Source: DAISKN01 sp964553925 (GTDB taxonomy: Bacteria; Acidobacteriota; Vicinamibacteria; Marinacidobacterales; SMYC01). From it: a stretch of 64,000 bases of DNA. This document shows, piece by piece, positions 36,968-45,231 of the stretch. The position numbers were made by a program, and so were the translations under genes. Where the stretch lies: NCBI GenBank assembly GCA_964553925.1, contig CAZKNR010000406.1, forward strand, positions 15,322 through 79,321, read 5' to 3'. Within the stretch, counting starts at the first letter, position 1. The number at the start of each line of letters is the position of its first letter. The notes beneath the pieces were generated by a model that did no database searches, was not told the origin of the DNA, and worked only from the letters and a program-made list of their open reading frames with translations.

Positions 36968-39458
36968 AGACCGCGATCCGAAGGTCTGCCCCCTCGAGGC
37001 GCTGAGGTTTTAGATCGAAAGCCTCGAACCGGAGCCGAACGGGCGCCGAGACGTCGAGGAGCTGGGGCGGGAGCTCGCCCGAGGCCTGAAATCTTCCCCC
37101 GAGTGTTTCCCCCGACAAAGCTTCCAGCACGAGAGCGCGGTCGCTCCATTCGGCGCTGGCCTCGACGTTCTCGACGAGGATCTCTCCGAAGCGGCCGCTC
37201 GCCTCCTCGAGGCTCAGCTCACCGCGGAGCCAGGGGTCGGGGAGGGCCCCCTCGACGCGAACGTCGACGTTCGCCCGGCCTGATAGCTCGGCCTCCGGGA
37301 ACCACGGCCTCAGAAGCTCGAGCCGGGAAGCCCCGCGCGCGTGGAGCACGACGCTTCCATCCCGGGAGAGAGGGATAACCCCGTCGATTCCAATGGCGGT
37401 GTCTTCGCCGACGAGGGTGAGGTCGGAGACGGAAAATCCCTCGCCGGTTCCTTCGATGACGAAAGGCGAAGTGGCGCCGAGGGCGATCCCACGGTACACG
37501 GCGAGGACCCGCTCCGCGTCCACGCGGTATTGAAGACTCTCTAGTTCTGAGAGAGAGGCTTGAAGACGAGCCCGGCCCGCGACCTCGAGCTCCATTCCCG
37601 CTTCCGAAAGCTCTGGGAAAAACTCCCGGACTTGGGTGAAGGGAAGGTTTTCGAGCGGAATCTCCGCTTCGAGAGGGTAAGGGGCGCTCAAGCCCACCTC
37701 GGCGTTGAGGACCTCGGGGCCGTCGTCGAGCCGGGTCGAGACCCTGGCCTTACTTCCGTCGGATTCGACGGACACCATCATCCCGGGGAGGGGCCTTCCC
37801 TGAAATGATGCGTTTTCGAAACGAAGCTCGGCCTCGCCCTCGAAACCTCTGCTTCTTACATCGCCGCGCATCTCCGCGTGAAAACCGTTCCGTGTGGCCA
37901 GATCGGAAGCGGTGAACGACCCCTCGATCGAAGGGCGCGAGCGATCCCCTGACACCTTGAGTTGCGCGGTGAGCCTTCCGGTCGAGATCGTCTCGTGGAC
38001 CCCTGCGAGAGGAAAACTATCGATTCTGGCGTCGAGCGCGATGGCTCCGCCCTTGGGGTTCGTGGCCACGGCACCATCAACGACGATCGACCCACCCTCC
38101 GCCCCCCGCAGCGTCAAGTCGAAGATCTCGACTCGCGCCTCGCGGAAAGCGGCCCGGCCCGTCACCGCGAACGTAGCCTCCCCGATACCGACCGCGTCGC
38201 TCTCGATTCGAGCGTCGAACGAGGGGGCTCCAAGCGGGCCTTCGACCGTCCCTTCGAGATCTAGGGCACCTCTCACCAACGAGAAATGCTTCACGACCTC
38301 GCCGACGTCTTCGATCCTTGCGTGATACCGGGCCTCGATGACCTCTCCCAAGGTTCCCGAAGCCGAGATCTCGGTCCTGTGGACGGTGAGCCTCCGGGTC
38401 ACGAAAGCGACCTCTTTGCCTTCCCATCGAAGATCCACGTCGCCTCTCGCGGGAGCTCGCAGAGAAAGGGTGCCCCCTCCGCGCGCGTTCTCGAGATCCA
38501 GGTTCTCGACCGCGAGCCGCCCGGAGATCCGGCTCGAGGTCTGCGGAAGGCTTTCGAAGGAAAGCTCGGCGCTTGCCGCATCGCCCGCGAAACGCCAAGA
38601 AGCCTCGACCGCGAGGGGGCCGATTGAGCTCACGGAGACGGCTCGAGTCCGGAGGACTCCTTCGCCTTCGTCCTCGGAGTCCGGGCGGCGCCTCAGAGCC
38701 CCTTGCCCCTCGAGGGCTCCCTCGATCGCGATCCGCGGATCGAAACTGGAGACGAGCGAGCCCTCGATCGAGTGCTCGAATCGAAGGTCGGCCGCAAGGG
38801 GGGAAAGAGGGCCTAGACTTCCGGTCGCCGCTACGAAAGAGCCGTTCTTCGAGACCCGCGCTTCGTCGATCTGGATCTCGGTTGGTCCCAGACGGAGGCG
38901 AGCGCGCGCGGGGCCGAAGTCGGTTCCGGCTTCTCCATCGCGAAAACGGCCGGTGGCGGCTTCGAGGGTCGCGCGCGAGAAGGCCCCCTCGGGTTCGAGC
39001 GCGGCCTCGATCGACGAGAGCTCCAGAACGCGGTTCTTCCGAGGCCACTCGAGACGAACCGCCCCGTTCGCGATCGAGAGCCGGGCTCCGAGAACGAGGG
39101 TGGGGATCGTCAGGCCGTCATCGCCCGCGGGCCCGGGAAACGTCATCCGAATGTCGGGGTCGGTTACCCGGACCTCCACAGGGTCGCGCAGTGAAAGGAG
39201 GACGAGGACCTCCCGTGCCCGTACTGCGACCCCGTCCTTGGCCCAGTAGAAGCCCTCGGCCCGCACCTCCCCGCGCCAAAGCCGGTAGTCGAAAACTTGA
39301 AACGCCGCCGCTCCTCCGATGAGCCTCTCGACGAGGGCAATCGCCGCCCGAGAGGCCGCGCGTTTCAGGGGTGCCGTATGGACGAGGACGAACAGCAGGG
39401 CGGATGCGGTGAGAAAGAGCGCCAGGAGCCGGGCGAACCGTCGCGTGTTGGCTCTCAT
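33258..39458 (-). CDS. TamB-BamA (AsmA/DUF490-Omp85) fusion protein, 2066 residues
   Basis: An N-terminal signal anchor (LLALFLTASALLFVLVHTAP) starts an AsmA/TamB-like region. About 1000 residues of repetitive beta-strands (LEGTVEGPLGAPSFDARIES style) follow, then the conserved TamB/DUF490 C-terminus (ELTGIASVRPGGRFRFGGNE ... SRGDVASLLITGRTLGEIS). The chain continues without a break into POTRA-like units (e.g. VAEVEVIGNDTTRESVIRRE) and an Omp85 barrel with GLRAGGPNSVRGF-type motifs (FRAGGPNSVRGFEQDSLG), ending SLGDAF with a C-terminal aromatic as in outer-membrane barrels. In proteobacteria TamA and TamB are separate proteins that bridge the two membranes; here both are in one chain. The expected role is outer-membrane protein insertion or lipid transport. 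A partial copy lies at 14082-17795. Confidence 0.92.
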   Translation of the reverse strand: MRANTRRFARLLALFLTASALLFVLVHTAPLKRAASRAAIALVERLIGGAAAFQVFDYRLWRGEVRAEGFYWAKDGVAVRAREVLVLLSLRDPVEVRVTDPDIRMTFPGPAGDDGLTIPTLVLGARLSIANGAVRLEWPRKNRVLELSSIEAALEPEGAFSRATLEAATGRFRDGEAGTDFGPARARLRLGPTEIQIDEARVSKNGSFVAATGSLGPLSPLAADLRFEHSIEGSLVSSFDPRIAIEGALEGQGALRRRPDSEDEGEGVLRTRAVSVSSIGPLAVEASWRFAGDAASAELSFESLPQTSSRISGRLAVENLDLENARGGGTLSLRAPARGDVDLRWEGKEVAFVTRRLTVHRTEISASGTLGEVIEARYHARIEDVGEVVKHFSLVRGALDLEGTVEGPLGAPSFDARIESDAVGIGEATFAVTGRAAFREARVEIFDLTLRGAEGGSIVVDGAVATNPKGGAIALDARIDSFPLAGVHETISTGRLTAQLKVSGDRSRPSIEGSFTASDLATRNGFHAEMRGDVRSRGFEGEAELRFENASFQGRPLPGMMVSVESDGSKARVSTRLDDGPEVLNAEVGLSAPYPLEAEIPLENLPFTQVREFFPELSEAGMELEVAGRARLQASLSELESLQYRVDAERVLAVYRGIALGATSPFVIEGTGEGFSVSDLTLVGEDTAIGIDGVIPLSRDGSVVLHARGASRLELLRPWFPEAELSGRANVDVRVEGALPDPWLRGELSLEEASGRFGEILVENVEASAEWSDRALVLEALSGETLGGRFQASGELPPQLLDVSAPVRLRFEAFDLKPQRLEGADLRIAVSGELQGTGTEFSRWRGSGAVDSVRLAMRDLEIANEAPGSWSFEEGTLSVSDFRMTRGETRLVLAGEALPFPDSLSWTARASGKIDHEISRLFLEDLGLVFTGVTDLDLRAEKNGEEPLNLAGRGTFANARLVVRDPPVAFTSVSGEIAFSGSSLSITRLSADAGGGKVEAEGTLTLESGALGEVDLKAKARSVRLNYPEGLRSEVNGELRLRGHPDRLRFTGDVDLTRALLSRDISVESELLQSLSRVSAAAAPSPFASKVELELRVRAAEAFRIDNNLARMEASANLTVSGTLAAPELTGIASVRPGGRFRFGGNEYRVETGRILVRGYPTAPPELDITARTSMGEYDIRLVLRGPTDSLSTELTSESHPQLSRGDVASLLITGRTLGEISSASRDIVSNRVVSYLGSTLADLAKLGIGEALPFEIVTVEPSLIAGEADPGARFTIGARFNNSLSLVYSIGLDDAENQIWVVDYELPRRTRTQIVRDEDNEYTFGLSQEIRFDVRNRSRTEPTRERISEVMVAFEDDASEDELRRRLDARPGDLFDYWEIWEKAEKVRRELRSQGYLEAVVDVATTPKENGGIGVEYRIRVGPKVSFAFPGDEPHGSLEEALENAWTGDASDSFLTVDLANLATGSLFEDGYFTATAEVTTERSERELLVKVFLGRGPRGTRVVLDVTANEAVEDSFLLATLPKPRSAAFHDLLTTKRSRLKQIVALQYASLGFVAASIGDPETAFDERTGDYRVTIPVTEGAQFLAGRIELEGVAPEDEEELRSRLSLREGEPFRVQSFAQDRSAVAAFYRERGFVEVEVQAAVEEREETAELGVRFVVRPGPRVLVAEVEVIGNDTTRESVIRREVKLLPGAPLSTSALRETERGLYELGIFQSAEVVVEEPREPAEDMESSSRAVRIAVVETQDFELDYGGRASTDGFFEVLTELRVPNLFGRAQHAGVRALVGSERKIFRFSYHSPYLSRYRLDTDFFVERNIEHQGIEPFDFTDRIWTFTGQQTRPITEEINAQWSYTFRRLVSQFGEEFEGISRKRSIVTGSVIGDERDNLLRPRRGSLWLLTAQLAPEFLGSDLRYTKIIGQLFTFVPLSEGVVWASGYRAGAANSFGQRLDKDDGFRAGGPNSVRGFEQDSLGPVDIVEKGGGGLVVFNQEIRFPLWLRLRGVGFYDAGNAFETASDIRLSELRQSVGAGLRFELPFGLIRLDWAAVVNPRPGEKPWRLLFSLGDAF

Positions 39459-39581
39459 CGGATTTGGCGGCGCCGGCGACGATTCATTGTAGCGCGGGAC
39501 TCCCGCTGGCCCGGAGCGCTTGAGCGCTCAGCATGTTGAACATTGCAGTGGCACGCTGATAAGATGTCCCGGCTTTTCAGC

Positions 39582-39588
39582 GAGGAGG
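39582..39588 (+). promoter_or_regulatory. Ribosome-binding site that decides the start of the amine dehydrogenase alpha subunit
   Basis: GAGGAGG lies 5 bp before GTG 39594. The alternatives upstream (TTG 39543, ATG 39564) lack such a site and would place the Shine-Dalgarno inside the coding region. Confidence 0.6.
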
Positions 39589-39593
39589 TCTCT

Positions 39594-41303
39594 GTGGGGC
39601 CGAGTGCTTTTGTTTACGTTCCTCTCATTCTCGTTTCCCTCGGTGCTGGCTCGGCGTTCGCCGCCGATGCCGCCGTCGCCGGGATTCCGGTGACGAGCGA
39701 GCTCGTGAAGAGCGCCTGCGGCGCGTGCCACGAGCAAGACGACGCCGGAAGGATGACCCGGATCTCCTACGAGCGAAAAACTCCCGAGGCCTGGGAGCTG
39801 ACGCTGAAGAGGATGATGCGGACCGGCCGCGTCCAGCTCAGCCCGGAACAGGCGAAAGGGATCATCCGCTATCTGGGGGACGATCATGGTCTTGCGCCCG
39901 CCGAGGCGCGGGCCGTCCTCTATCGCGCGGAGAAGAGGCCGACGCTCGAAAAGGCCGTGAACGACGAGGTCGGCGAGACGTGCAACCGCTGCCATCTCGC
40001 CGCATGGTACCTGAGCCAGCGCCGAACGAAGGAAGAGTGGCTGCTCCTAAAGGGGATGCACCTCGGCTATTTTCCCATCATCGAGTACCAGACGTTTCGA
40101 GGGACGCCTCCCGGAGAGCAAGGCCAGGACGACGCCCCGAGATCGCGGTCGGCGGCCCCGCCCACAACGGCTGGACCTCCCGACGAAAGGTGGCGCGTCG
40201 ACCGGGTGCTCGACTGGCTTGCTGCGAACTACGGGTTCGAGACCGCGGAGTGGAAGGAGTATCGCGCCAAGAAGAGCCCCATGGACCTTTCGGGGAAATG
40301 GCTTCTCACGACGCATCAGCCGACGAGAGGCCTCGTCTCGGGAACGGTGACCTTCGAGAAGACCCCTACGGGATACGCGACGCGGGCGGACATCGCGCTC
40401 GCCGATGGCAAGGCGGAGAAACGAACGGGAACGGGAGTGCTGTACACGGACCTCACGTGGCGCGGCCGTTCCGAGGGCACGTCGCTCCTGGAGCAACGCG
40501 AGGTTCTGGCCCTCTCCGACGACGGAAGCACCCTCGAGGGGCGTTTCTTCCGCGGTGACTACGGAGAGCTCGGCCTCGACGTTCGAATGGTGCGCCTCGG
40601 GTCCGACGCGCGCATCGCCGGCGTTTTCCCGAAAGCGGTCGCGGCGCCCGCGGAAGGTACCGCCACCGCAACCCTTCGGGTCGTGGGCGCGAACTTTCCC
40701 GCGTCCGTTGCCCCCGGCGCCATCGATCTCGGCCCAGGGCTCGCCGTTACCCGCGTCAAGTCGCAGACGCCGGACCGTCTCGAGCTCGAGGTCACGGTCC
40801 AGTCGGGCACTCCTCCGGGCCGGCGAAACGTGCGCGTCGGAGGAACGACCGCCCTCGACGCTCTGGCAGTGTACGACCGGATCGACTACGTTCAAGTGCG
40901 GCCGCAGGAAGGTCTCGCCCGCACGGGCGGCGGCGCCATCGCCAAGCAGTTCATTCAGTTCGAGGCCGTCGCCTACGGAAACGGCCCGGACGGCGAGCCC
41001 CTGACCGCGGACGACGTCGAGCTCAACGTGGTCTCACCGGCGTGGAGCCTCGAGGAGTACCACGTGATCCACGAGGACGAGGACCTCCGGTACGTCGGCG
41101 CCATCGATCAGAACGGCTTCTTCACTCCGAACATCGACGGACCGAATCCCGAGCGGAAGAGAGCCACCAACAACATGGGGGACGTCTGGGCGGTCGCGAG
41201 CTACACGCCACCAGGCGCGAGCCGCCCCCTCCACGGTCGGGCCCACCTGATCGTCGCTCCTCCCATCTATACTTATTGGGACTTCAAAGAGGTATTACCA
41301 TGA
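39594..41303 (+). CDS. qhpA: Quinohemoprotein amine dehydrogenase, alpha (diheme) subunit
   Basis: A 569-residue periplasmic subunit from GTG 39594, with a signal peptide (YVPLILVSLGAGSAFAA). Two c-type heme sites lie where expected: CGACH (42-46) and CNRCH (130-134), the N-terminal diheme domain. Beta-rich domains II-IV follow, including the segment GKWLLTTHQPTRGLVSGTVT and an IPT-like unit (ATLRVVGANFPASVAPGAID). Known function: the enzyme oxidises primary amines in the periplasm with a CTQ cofactor in the gamma subunit, passing electrons through these hemes to cytochromes. It is the first gene of a four-gene operon and its stop overlaps the radical SAM start as ATGA. Confidence 0.92.
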   Translation: MGPSAFVYVPLILVSLGAGSAFAADAAVAGIPVTSELVKSACGACHEQDDAGRMTRISYERKTPEAWELTLKRMMRTGRVQLSPEQAKGIIRYLGDDHGLAPAEARAVLYRAEKRPTLEKAVNDEVGETCNRCHLAAWYLSQRRTKEEWLLLKGMHLGYFPIIEYQTFRGTPPGEQGQDDAPRSRSAAPPTTAGPPDERWRVDRVLDWLAANYGFETAEWKEYRAKKSPMDLSGKWLLTTHQPTRGLVSGTVTFEKTPTGYATRADIALADGKAEKRTGTGVLYTDLTWRGRSEGTSLLEQREVLALSDDGSTLEGRFFRGDYGELGLDVRMVRLGSDARIAGVFPKAVAAPAEGTATATLRVVGANFPASVAPGAIDLGPGLAVTRVKSQTPDRLELEVTVQSGTPPGRRNVRVGGTTALDALAVYDRIDYVQVRPQEGLARTGGGAIAKQFIQFEAVAYGNGPDGEPLTADDVELNVVSPAWSLEEYHVIHEDEDLRYVGAIDQNGFFTPNIDGPNPERKRATNNMGDVWAVASYTPPGASRPLHGRAHLIVAPPIYTYWDFKEVLP

Positions 41304-42712
41304 GCCTGGTCTATCGCTCCGACATGCACCGGATGGAAGTGGGAGACCGCCACTACGCGTTCCTCGTGCCCTCGTCCCTCTTCCTCGAGCTCGATTCGGA
41401 CGCGCGTTTCGTGCTCGACGCCCTCGAGAGCGGACCGAAGCCGATCGACGAGCTGACGGCCGACCCGGCGAAAGCGGAAGTCCTGCGCGAGCTCGCCCAC
41501 GTCGGCGCCGTCCATCGCCCCGGCCCGGCACTGATTCCGATGCCGCCGAAAGGGGAAGCTCTCACCCCGCCGCCTCTGAGCTCCCTCGTCCTGAACGTCA
41601 CCAACAGCTGCAACCTCGCCTGCCGCTACTGCTACGAGTATGGCGACGATCGTCTCGCCAAAGCCGAGACGCCGAGCGTCATGAACGAGGAAATCGCCCG
41701 GCAGTCCGTGGACCTCCTCTTCGCGCAGTCGAAGAAGAACCAGAAACTGCAGCTCACGTTCTTCGGAGGAGAGACCCTCCTCAACTTCAAAGTGATCCAG
41801 CCGACCGTGGCCTACGCCCGAAAGAAGGCGGCGGAAGAGGGACAGTTCATCGACTTCAGCTTGACCACCAACGCGACTCTTCTCACTCCCGCGATCGTCC
41901 AGTGGCTCGCGGCGAACAACATCGGAGTCACGGTCAGCATCGACGGCCCCAAGGAGTACCAGGACGACATGCGGGTCTACAAGACGGGGATGGGAAGCTA
42001 CGAGGTCGTGGCCCCCCGGATCAAGGAGCTTCTAAAGGTCCACCGGGGCCGTCCGATCGGCGCCCGGGTCACCGTCACCTCGAAGACCCTCGATCTCCTT
42101 CGGACCCGGCAGCATCTGGTGGACGAGATGGGCTTCTATGAGGTGGGGTTCGCGCCCGTCACCTCGTCCCCGGGCCGCGACTACTCGCTCGGCGAGGAGG
42201 GATTCGCACGGCTTCTCGAGCAGTTCGAGATCCTCTCGGAGGAGTACGTGGAAGGGGCACTTCGAAACCACTACACCGGTTTCGCCAACATGGCCGACCA
42301 GATGGGAGAGGTGCACCAAGGGGTTACGAAAGCCTATCCCTGCGGCGCCGGAGTGGGTCTTCTGGGTGTCGCCCCCGGTGGAGATCTGGGTCTCTGCCAC
42401 CGCTTCGCGGGCTCGGGCGATCACGATTTTGGACACGTCTCCTCCGGGATCGACAACGCGAAAAGAAGCGAGCACTTGAAGAAGGGGCACCTCGATAACC
42501 GCACCGACTGCCATACCTGCTGGGCGCGAAGCCTCTGTTCCGGCGGCTGCTACCACGAGGCCCAGGTGCGTTATGGAGACCGATTCAAGCCGAACCTTCA
42601 TTACTGCGACTATATCCGGAGCTGGACCGAGATGACGCTCCGGAGTTATGCGAGAATCCTCGAAGGGAATCCCGCGTTCCTGGAACGTTTCGACAGAAGC
42701 CGAGCGGCGTAG
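41300..42712 (+). CDS. qhpD: Radical SAM/SPASM maturase of quinohemoprotein amine dehydrogenase
   Basis: A 470-residue protein from ATG 41300, which overlaps the alpha-subunit stop by 4 bp. The radical SAM cluster motif is C104-x3-C108-x2-C111 (CNLACRYCYEY), followed by FFGGETLLN, SIDGP and a cysteine-rich SPASM-like C-terminus (CHTCWARSLCSGGCYHEA ... HYCDYI). The N-terminal ~90 residues resemble a peptide-recognition domain. In Paracoccus, QhpD makes the intrapeptidyl Cys-to-Asp/Glu thioether bonds in the gamma subunit, which is encoded immediately downstream here; that pairing supports the assignment. Confidence 0.93.
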   Translation: MSLVYRSDMHRMEVGDRHYAFLVPSSLFLELDSDARFVLDALESGPKPIDELTADPAKAEVLRELAHVGAVHRPGPALIPMPPKGEALTPPPLSSLVLNVTNSCNLACRYCYEYGDDRLAKAETPSVMNEEIARQSVDLLFAQSKKNQKLQLTFFGGETLLNFKVIQPTVAYARKKAAEEGQFIDFSLTTNATLLTPAIVQWLAANNIGVTVSIDGPKEYQDDMRVYKTGMGSYEVVAPRIKELLKVHRGRPIGARVTVTSKTLDLLRTRQHLVDEMGFYEVGFAPVTSSPGRDYSLGEEGFARLLEQFEILSEEYVEGALRNHYTGFANMADQMGEVHQGVTKAYPCGAGVGLLGVAPGGDLGLCHRFAGSGDHDFGHVSSGIDNAKRSEHLKKGHLDNRTDCHTCWARSLCSGGCYHEAQVRYGDRFKPNLHYCDYIRSWTEMTLRSYARILEGNPAFLERFDRSRAA

Positions 42713-42725
42713 GAGATACTGAACT

Positions 42726-43052
42726 ATGAAGCACCTGAAAGCGGTCAATCGCAAGGCGGAAGCCATGTTCGAGCGGATCGACGCCGAGGGCGGTGAAGTC
42801 CGCGGTCTCCAGGACCCGCCGCCGCACTACCCGGCGGGATGCACCACGATCTTTTCCCCGGGGTGGGAGGTCGATGCCGCGGGGACTCCGGCCGGGCTCT
42901 GTCAGCCGGTCGAGAGGGATCTCTACGACTGTTACAAGACGTGTTACTGGCCGGCGCAGGTTCCCGACTACCTGAACAACAACCCGGACTGGCACTCTGG
43001 CTGCGGCAGCGCGACCCAGGACTGGCGGAAGCTCGACCTGGTGTTTCCGTGA
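42726..43052 (+). CDS. qhpC: Quinohemoprotein amine dehydrogenase, gamma subunit (CTQ carrier)
   Basis: A 108-residue peptide. The signature CYWPAQVPD is at 73-81. With an offset of 32, every modified residue known in the Paracoccus gamma subunit has its counterpart: C39-E48, C59-D65 and C73-D81 for the three thioether bridges, and C69 with W75 for the cysteine tryptophylquinone. The first ~30 residues (MKHLKAVNRKAEAMFERIDA...) are therefore a leader removed after crosslinking, not a Sec signal. The stop overlaps the beta-subunit start as GTGA. The product is cytosolic until crosslinked by QhpD and then exported. Confidence 0.95.
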   Translation: MKHLKAVNRKAEAMFERIDAEGGEVRGLQDPPPHYPAGCTTIFSPGWEVDAAGTPAGLCQPVERDLYDCYKTCYWPAQVPDYLNNNPDWHSGCGSATQDWRKLDLVFP

Positions 43053-44164
43053 GCTGGCGCTCCGCCGGGCTCGTTCTCGCCGCGACATTTCTGACGCTCG
43101 TCTCCCACCCATCGGCCACGGCGGCGCCCCCGGCGGACCCGAAGTCGTCGCAGCTTCACCTTTTCGGCGTGTGGCCGAACCGGCTCCGGCTTTTCGATGA
43201 GGCGACCGAGGAGTTCGTGGGCGACATCGGGCTCAAATACGGAGCCGCCACCAACTCGACCCACTCGCCCGATTTCTCGAAGTTCTACTTCGTGACCGAC
43301 CGAATGGAAGCGATCGAAGTCGTGGACCTCAAGAAGCGGGCAGTCGTCGACACCGTGAAACTCTCGGCGCAGTCGCGCCAGATCCGGATCGCGAACGTGG
43401 CGGTGAACCCGGCGGGGACGCTCCTCTATCTCGTGGCCACCCCCGTGGTCCTCGAGATCGATCGATTCCTCCCCGAGGAGTCGGAAGTCTTGGTCTACGA
43501 CCTCGAGAACAAGCGCTTGCGGGACTCGTTCAAGATGCCCAAGGAAGCTCAGTCGGGCGGCTTCCGGCCGAACATCCACTTCTCACCCGATGGAAGCTCG
43601 ATCTTCCTCTTCGGCCGCGACATCCACGAGATCCGCGTCTCCGACAACCAGCTCGTCTCCACTATCGCTCTCTCGAAGCCCCTTCTCGCGGGCTACGGGC
43701 CCCTGCGGGGCGCGCGGTTGACGGAGGAGGCGCCCGGCGTCTACTACGGGCTCTATCGGACGAAGGACCCGTTCATGCAGAAGACCATGATCGGAGTCCT
43801 GCAGATCGATTTGCTGAAAAAGGAAGTCGAGAGCTTCGAGCTCGGTCCCGACGTGAAAGTGGGTCTCTTCGCGCTCTCCCCGGATCGAAAGCGAGCCTAC
43901 GCCGGAGTCGAAGACGTCATCGCCATCGACATGGAGACGCGCCGAATCGTGAAGCGCGTGGAAGGTGTCGAACAGGGACGCACCAACAACGCCCTCATCG
44001 TCTCGTCCGACGGGACGAAGCTCTACGTGAGCGGTGTGGGGGACACGATCCAGGTCTACGACGCCGAGACCCTCGCGCACCTGAAGGACATCTTCGCCGG
44101 CGGCGACTTCATGGCGACGCCCGTCGCCATTCCTCGCGCCGCCGCGACGCCATCAGCGCCGTAG
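43049..44164 (+). CDS. qhpB: Quinohemoprotein amine dehydrogenase, beta subunit (propeller)
   Basis: A 371-residue product from GTG 43049, overlapping the gamma stop by 4 bp. The signal peptide (AGLVLAATFLTLVSHPSATA) is followed by a seven-bladed propeller of repeated strands (VVDLKKRAVVDTVKL, VLVYDLENKRLRDSF, IIAIDMETRRIVKRVEG-like, IQVYDAETLAHLKDI) and the family-typical end FAGGDFMATPV. The beta subunit forms the wall of the active site over the CTQ of the gamma subunit. The last 12 bp overlap the convergent hydrolase gene. Confidence 0.92.
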   Translation: MSWRSAGLVLAATFLTLVSHPSATAAPPADPKSSQLHLFGVWPNRLRLFDEATEEFVGDIGLKYGAATNSTHSPDFSKFYFVTDRMEAIEVVDLKKRAVVDTVKLSAQSRQIRIANVAVNPAGTLLYLVATPVVLEIDRFLPEESEVLVYDLENKRLRDSFKMPKEAQSGGFRPNIHFSPDGSSIFLFGRDIHEIRVSDNQLVSTIALSKPLLAGYGPLRGARLTEEAPGVYYGLYRTKDPFMQKTMIGVLQIDLLKKEVESFELGPDVKVGLFALSPDRKRAYAGVEDVIAIDMETRRIVKRVEGVEQGRTNNALIVSSDGTKLYVSGVGDTIQVYDAETLAHLKDIFAGGDFMATPVAIPRAAATPSAP

Positions 44165-45214
44165 AAGCACCACGGCGGTTCCGAATCCATCGCTTCTTCG
44201 ACTGCGCGCGTAGCGCGCGTCCCGAAGGGTGACGCGAAAGCCCTCCGGCTCCTCGACCACATCGGCCCAGGCAAATCGAGCCCACACCGCGAACCCCCTC
44301 ACCTCGGGCTGTCGAAGGGCTCGGATCGCGAGGGGCGAGTCCTCGTTTCTCGAGATCGCTTCTGGAGAAATCGTGAGCTTCGGCGAAGGCCAGAGCGAAA
44401 GCGAGCCGTGGCGGTAGCTCGAACGAGTGGAGAAGGCGACGTCCCTGGTGAAGGGCGAGATCGGTGTCGGCGCCACCATGAGCTTCTCCACGGTGTGCCC
44501 GTTCTCGCGGAGCTCTTCGAGCGTCCATCGATGGGCCAGCGCGGAAAGAGCCACCATCGAGAGGACGTAGAGCGCGACAAGCGCGAGCGCTCCCCGGTGG
44601 AGCCGCTCGCTTCCCCACGGGGTTTTGGGAACGTTCTTGATCCTCGCCGCGGCGAAGACCAAAAGACCTGCGACGAAGAGAAGCTTTCCCGGGAGGAGAC
44701 CCGGAATACCGGCCAGGACCAGAAACGACAACGCCAGGGTCAGAAGCGCCCACGCGGCCAGGGGCAGAAAGCCGCGGGAGGTCGCGAGGAAAAGGGCACC
44801 GCCGAGCACGAGCCAGATCCAGGGATCGACGATGAAGACGGCATCTCCGTAGAACCAGCGGTCGTCGAAGGGCATGAGCCAGCGCATCCCGTAGTTGTTG
44901 AGCCAATCGAGAACGGGGTGAGTCGCGACCGCGAGAAGGCTGAGCCAGTAAAGAGGCCTGAATCGAGCCCGTCCCCGCCCCAGGAGCGAAAGAGATCCCG
45001 CGAGGAGGAACGGCCAGATCGCGATCGCCGGAAGACCGTGGGTCCAGCCGCGGCGGAAGTAGAGCCCGAGGTCGGAGCCCACGAAATAGGTCAATCCGTC
45101 GATGTCGGGAAGGTTGGCGCCGAGGATGAGCGCCGCGGCGGCGAATCCCGATCGCTTCTCGAGACCGCTTTTGGCGAGAGCCGCGCCGACGAGGGTATGG
45201 GCGATGGGATCCAT
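44153..45214 (-). CDS. Membrane-bound metal-dependent hydrolase (DUF457/YdjM-like)
   Basis: A 353-residue product. ATG 45214 (MDPIAHTLVGAALAKSG) is chosen because MDPxTHxLxG is the hallmark start of this family; the longer open frame is not coding. Histidines and aspartates of the presumed metal site occur in DPIAHTL, NLPDIDG, RRGWTHGL and THPVLDW. At least five hydrophobic helices follow, and the C-terminal ~130 residues are soluble. The family is widespread and annotated as inner-membrane hydrolase by motif only; the substrate is unknown. The Uma2 gene ends 17 bp upstream on the same strand. Confidence 0.83.
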   Translation of the reverse strand: MDPIAHTLVGAALAKSGLEKRSGFAAAALILGANLPDIDGLTYFVGSDLGLYFRRGWTHGLPAIAIWPFLLAGSLSLLGRGRARFRPLYWLSLLAVATHPVLDWLNNYGMRWLMPFDDRWFYGDAVFIVDPWIWLVLGGALFLATSRGFLPLAAWALLTLALSFLVLAGIPGLLPGKLLFVAGLLVFAAARIKNVPKTPWGSERLHRGALALVALYVLSMVALSALAHRWTLEELRENGHTVEKLMVAPTPISPFTRDVAFSTRSSYRHGSLSLWPSPKLTISPEAISRNEDSPLAIRALRQPEVRGFAVWARFAWADVVEEPEGFRVTLRDARYARSRRSDGFGTAVVLLRR

Positions 45215-45231
45215 CGTCGAAAGCCGAGGCG

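Noticed and set aside
14082..39458. The two TamB-BamA copies considered as assembly duplication
   Set aside because: Base differences are spread along the whole alignment and one copy has its own frameshift and truncation, so they are real, diverged copies.
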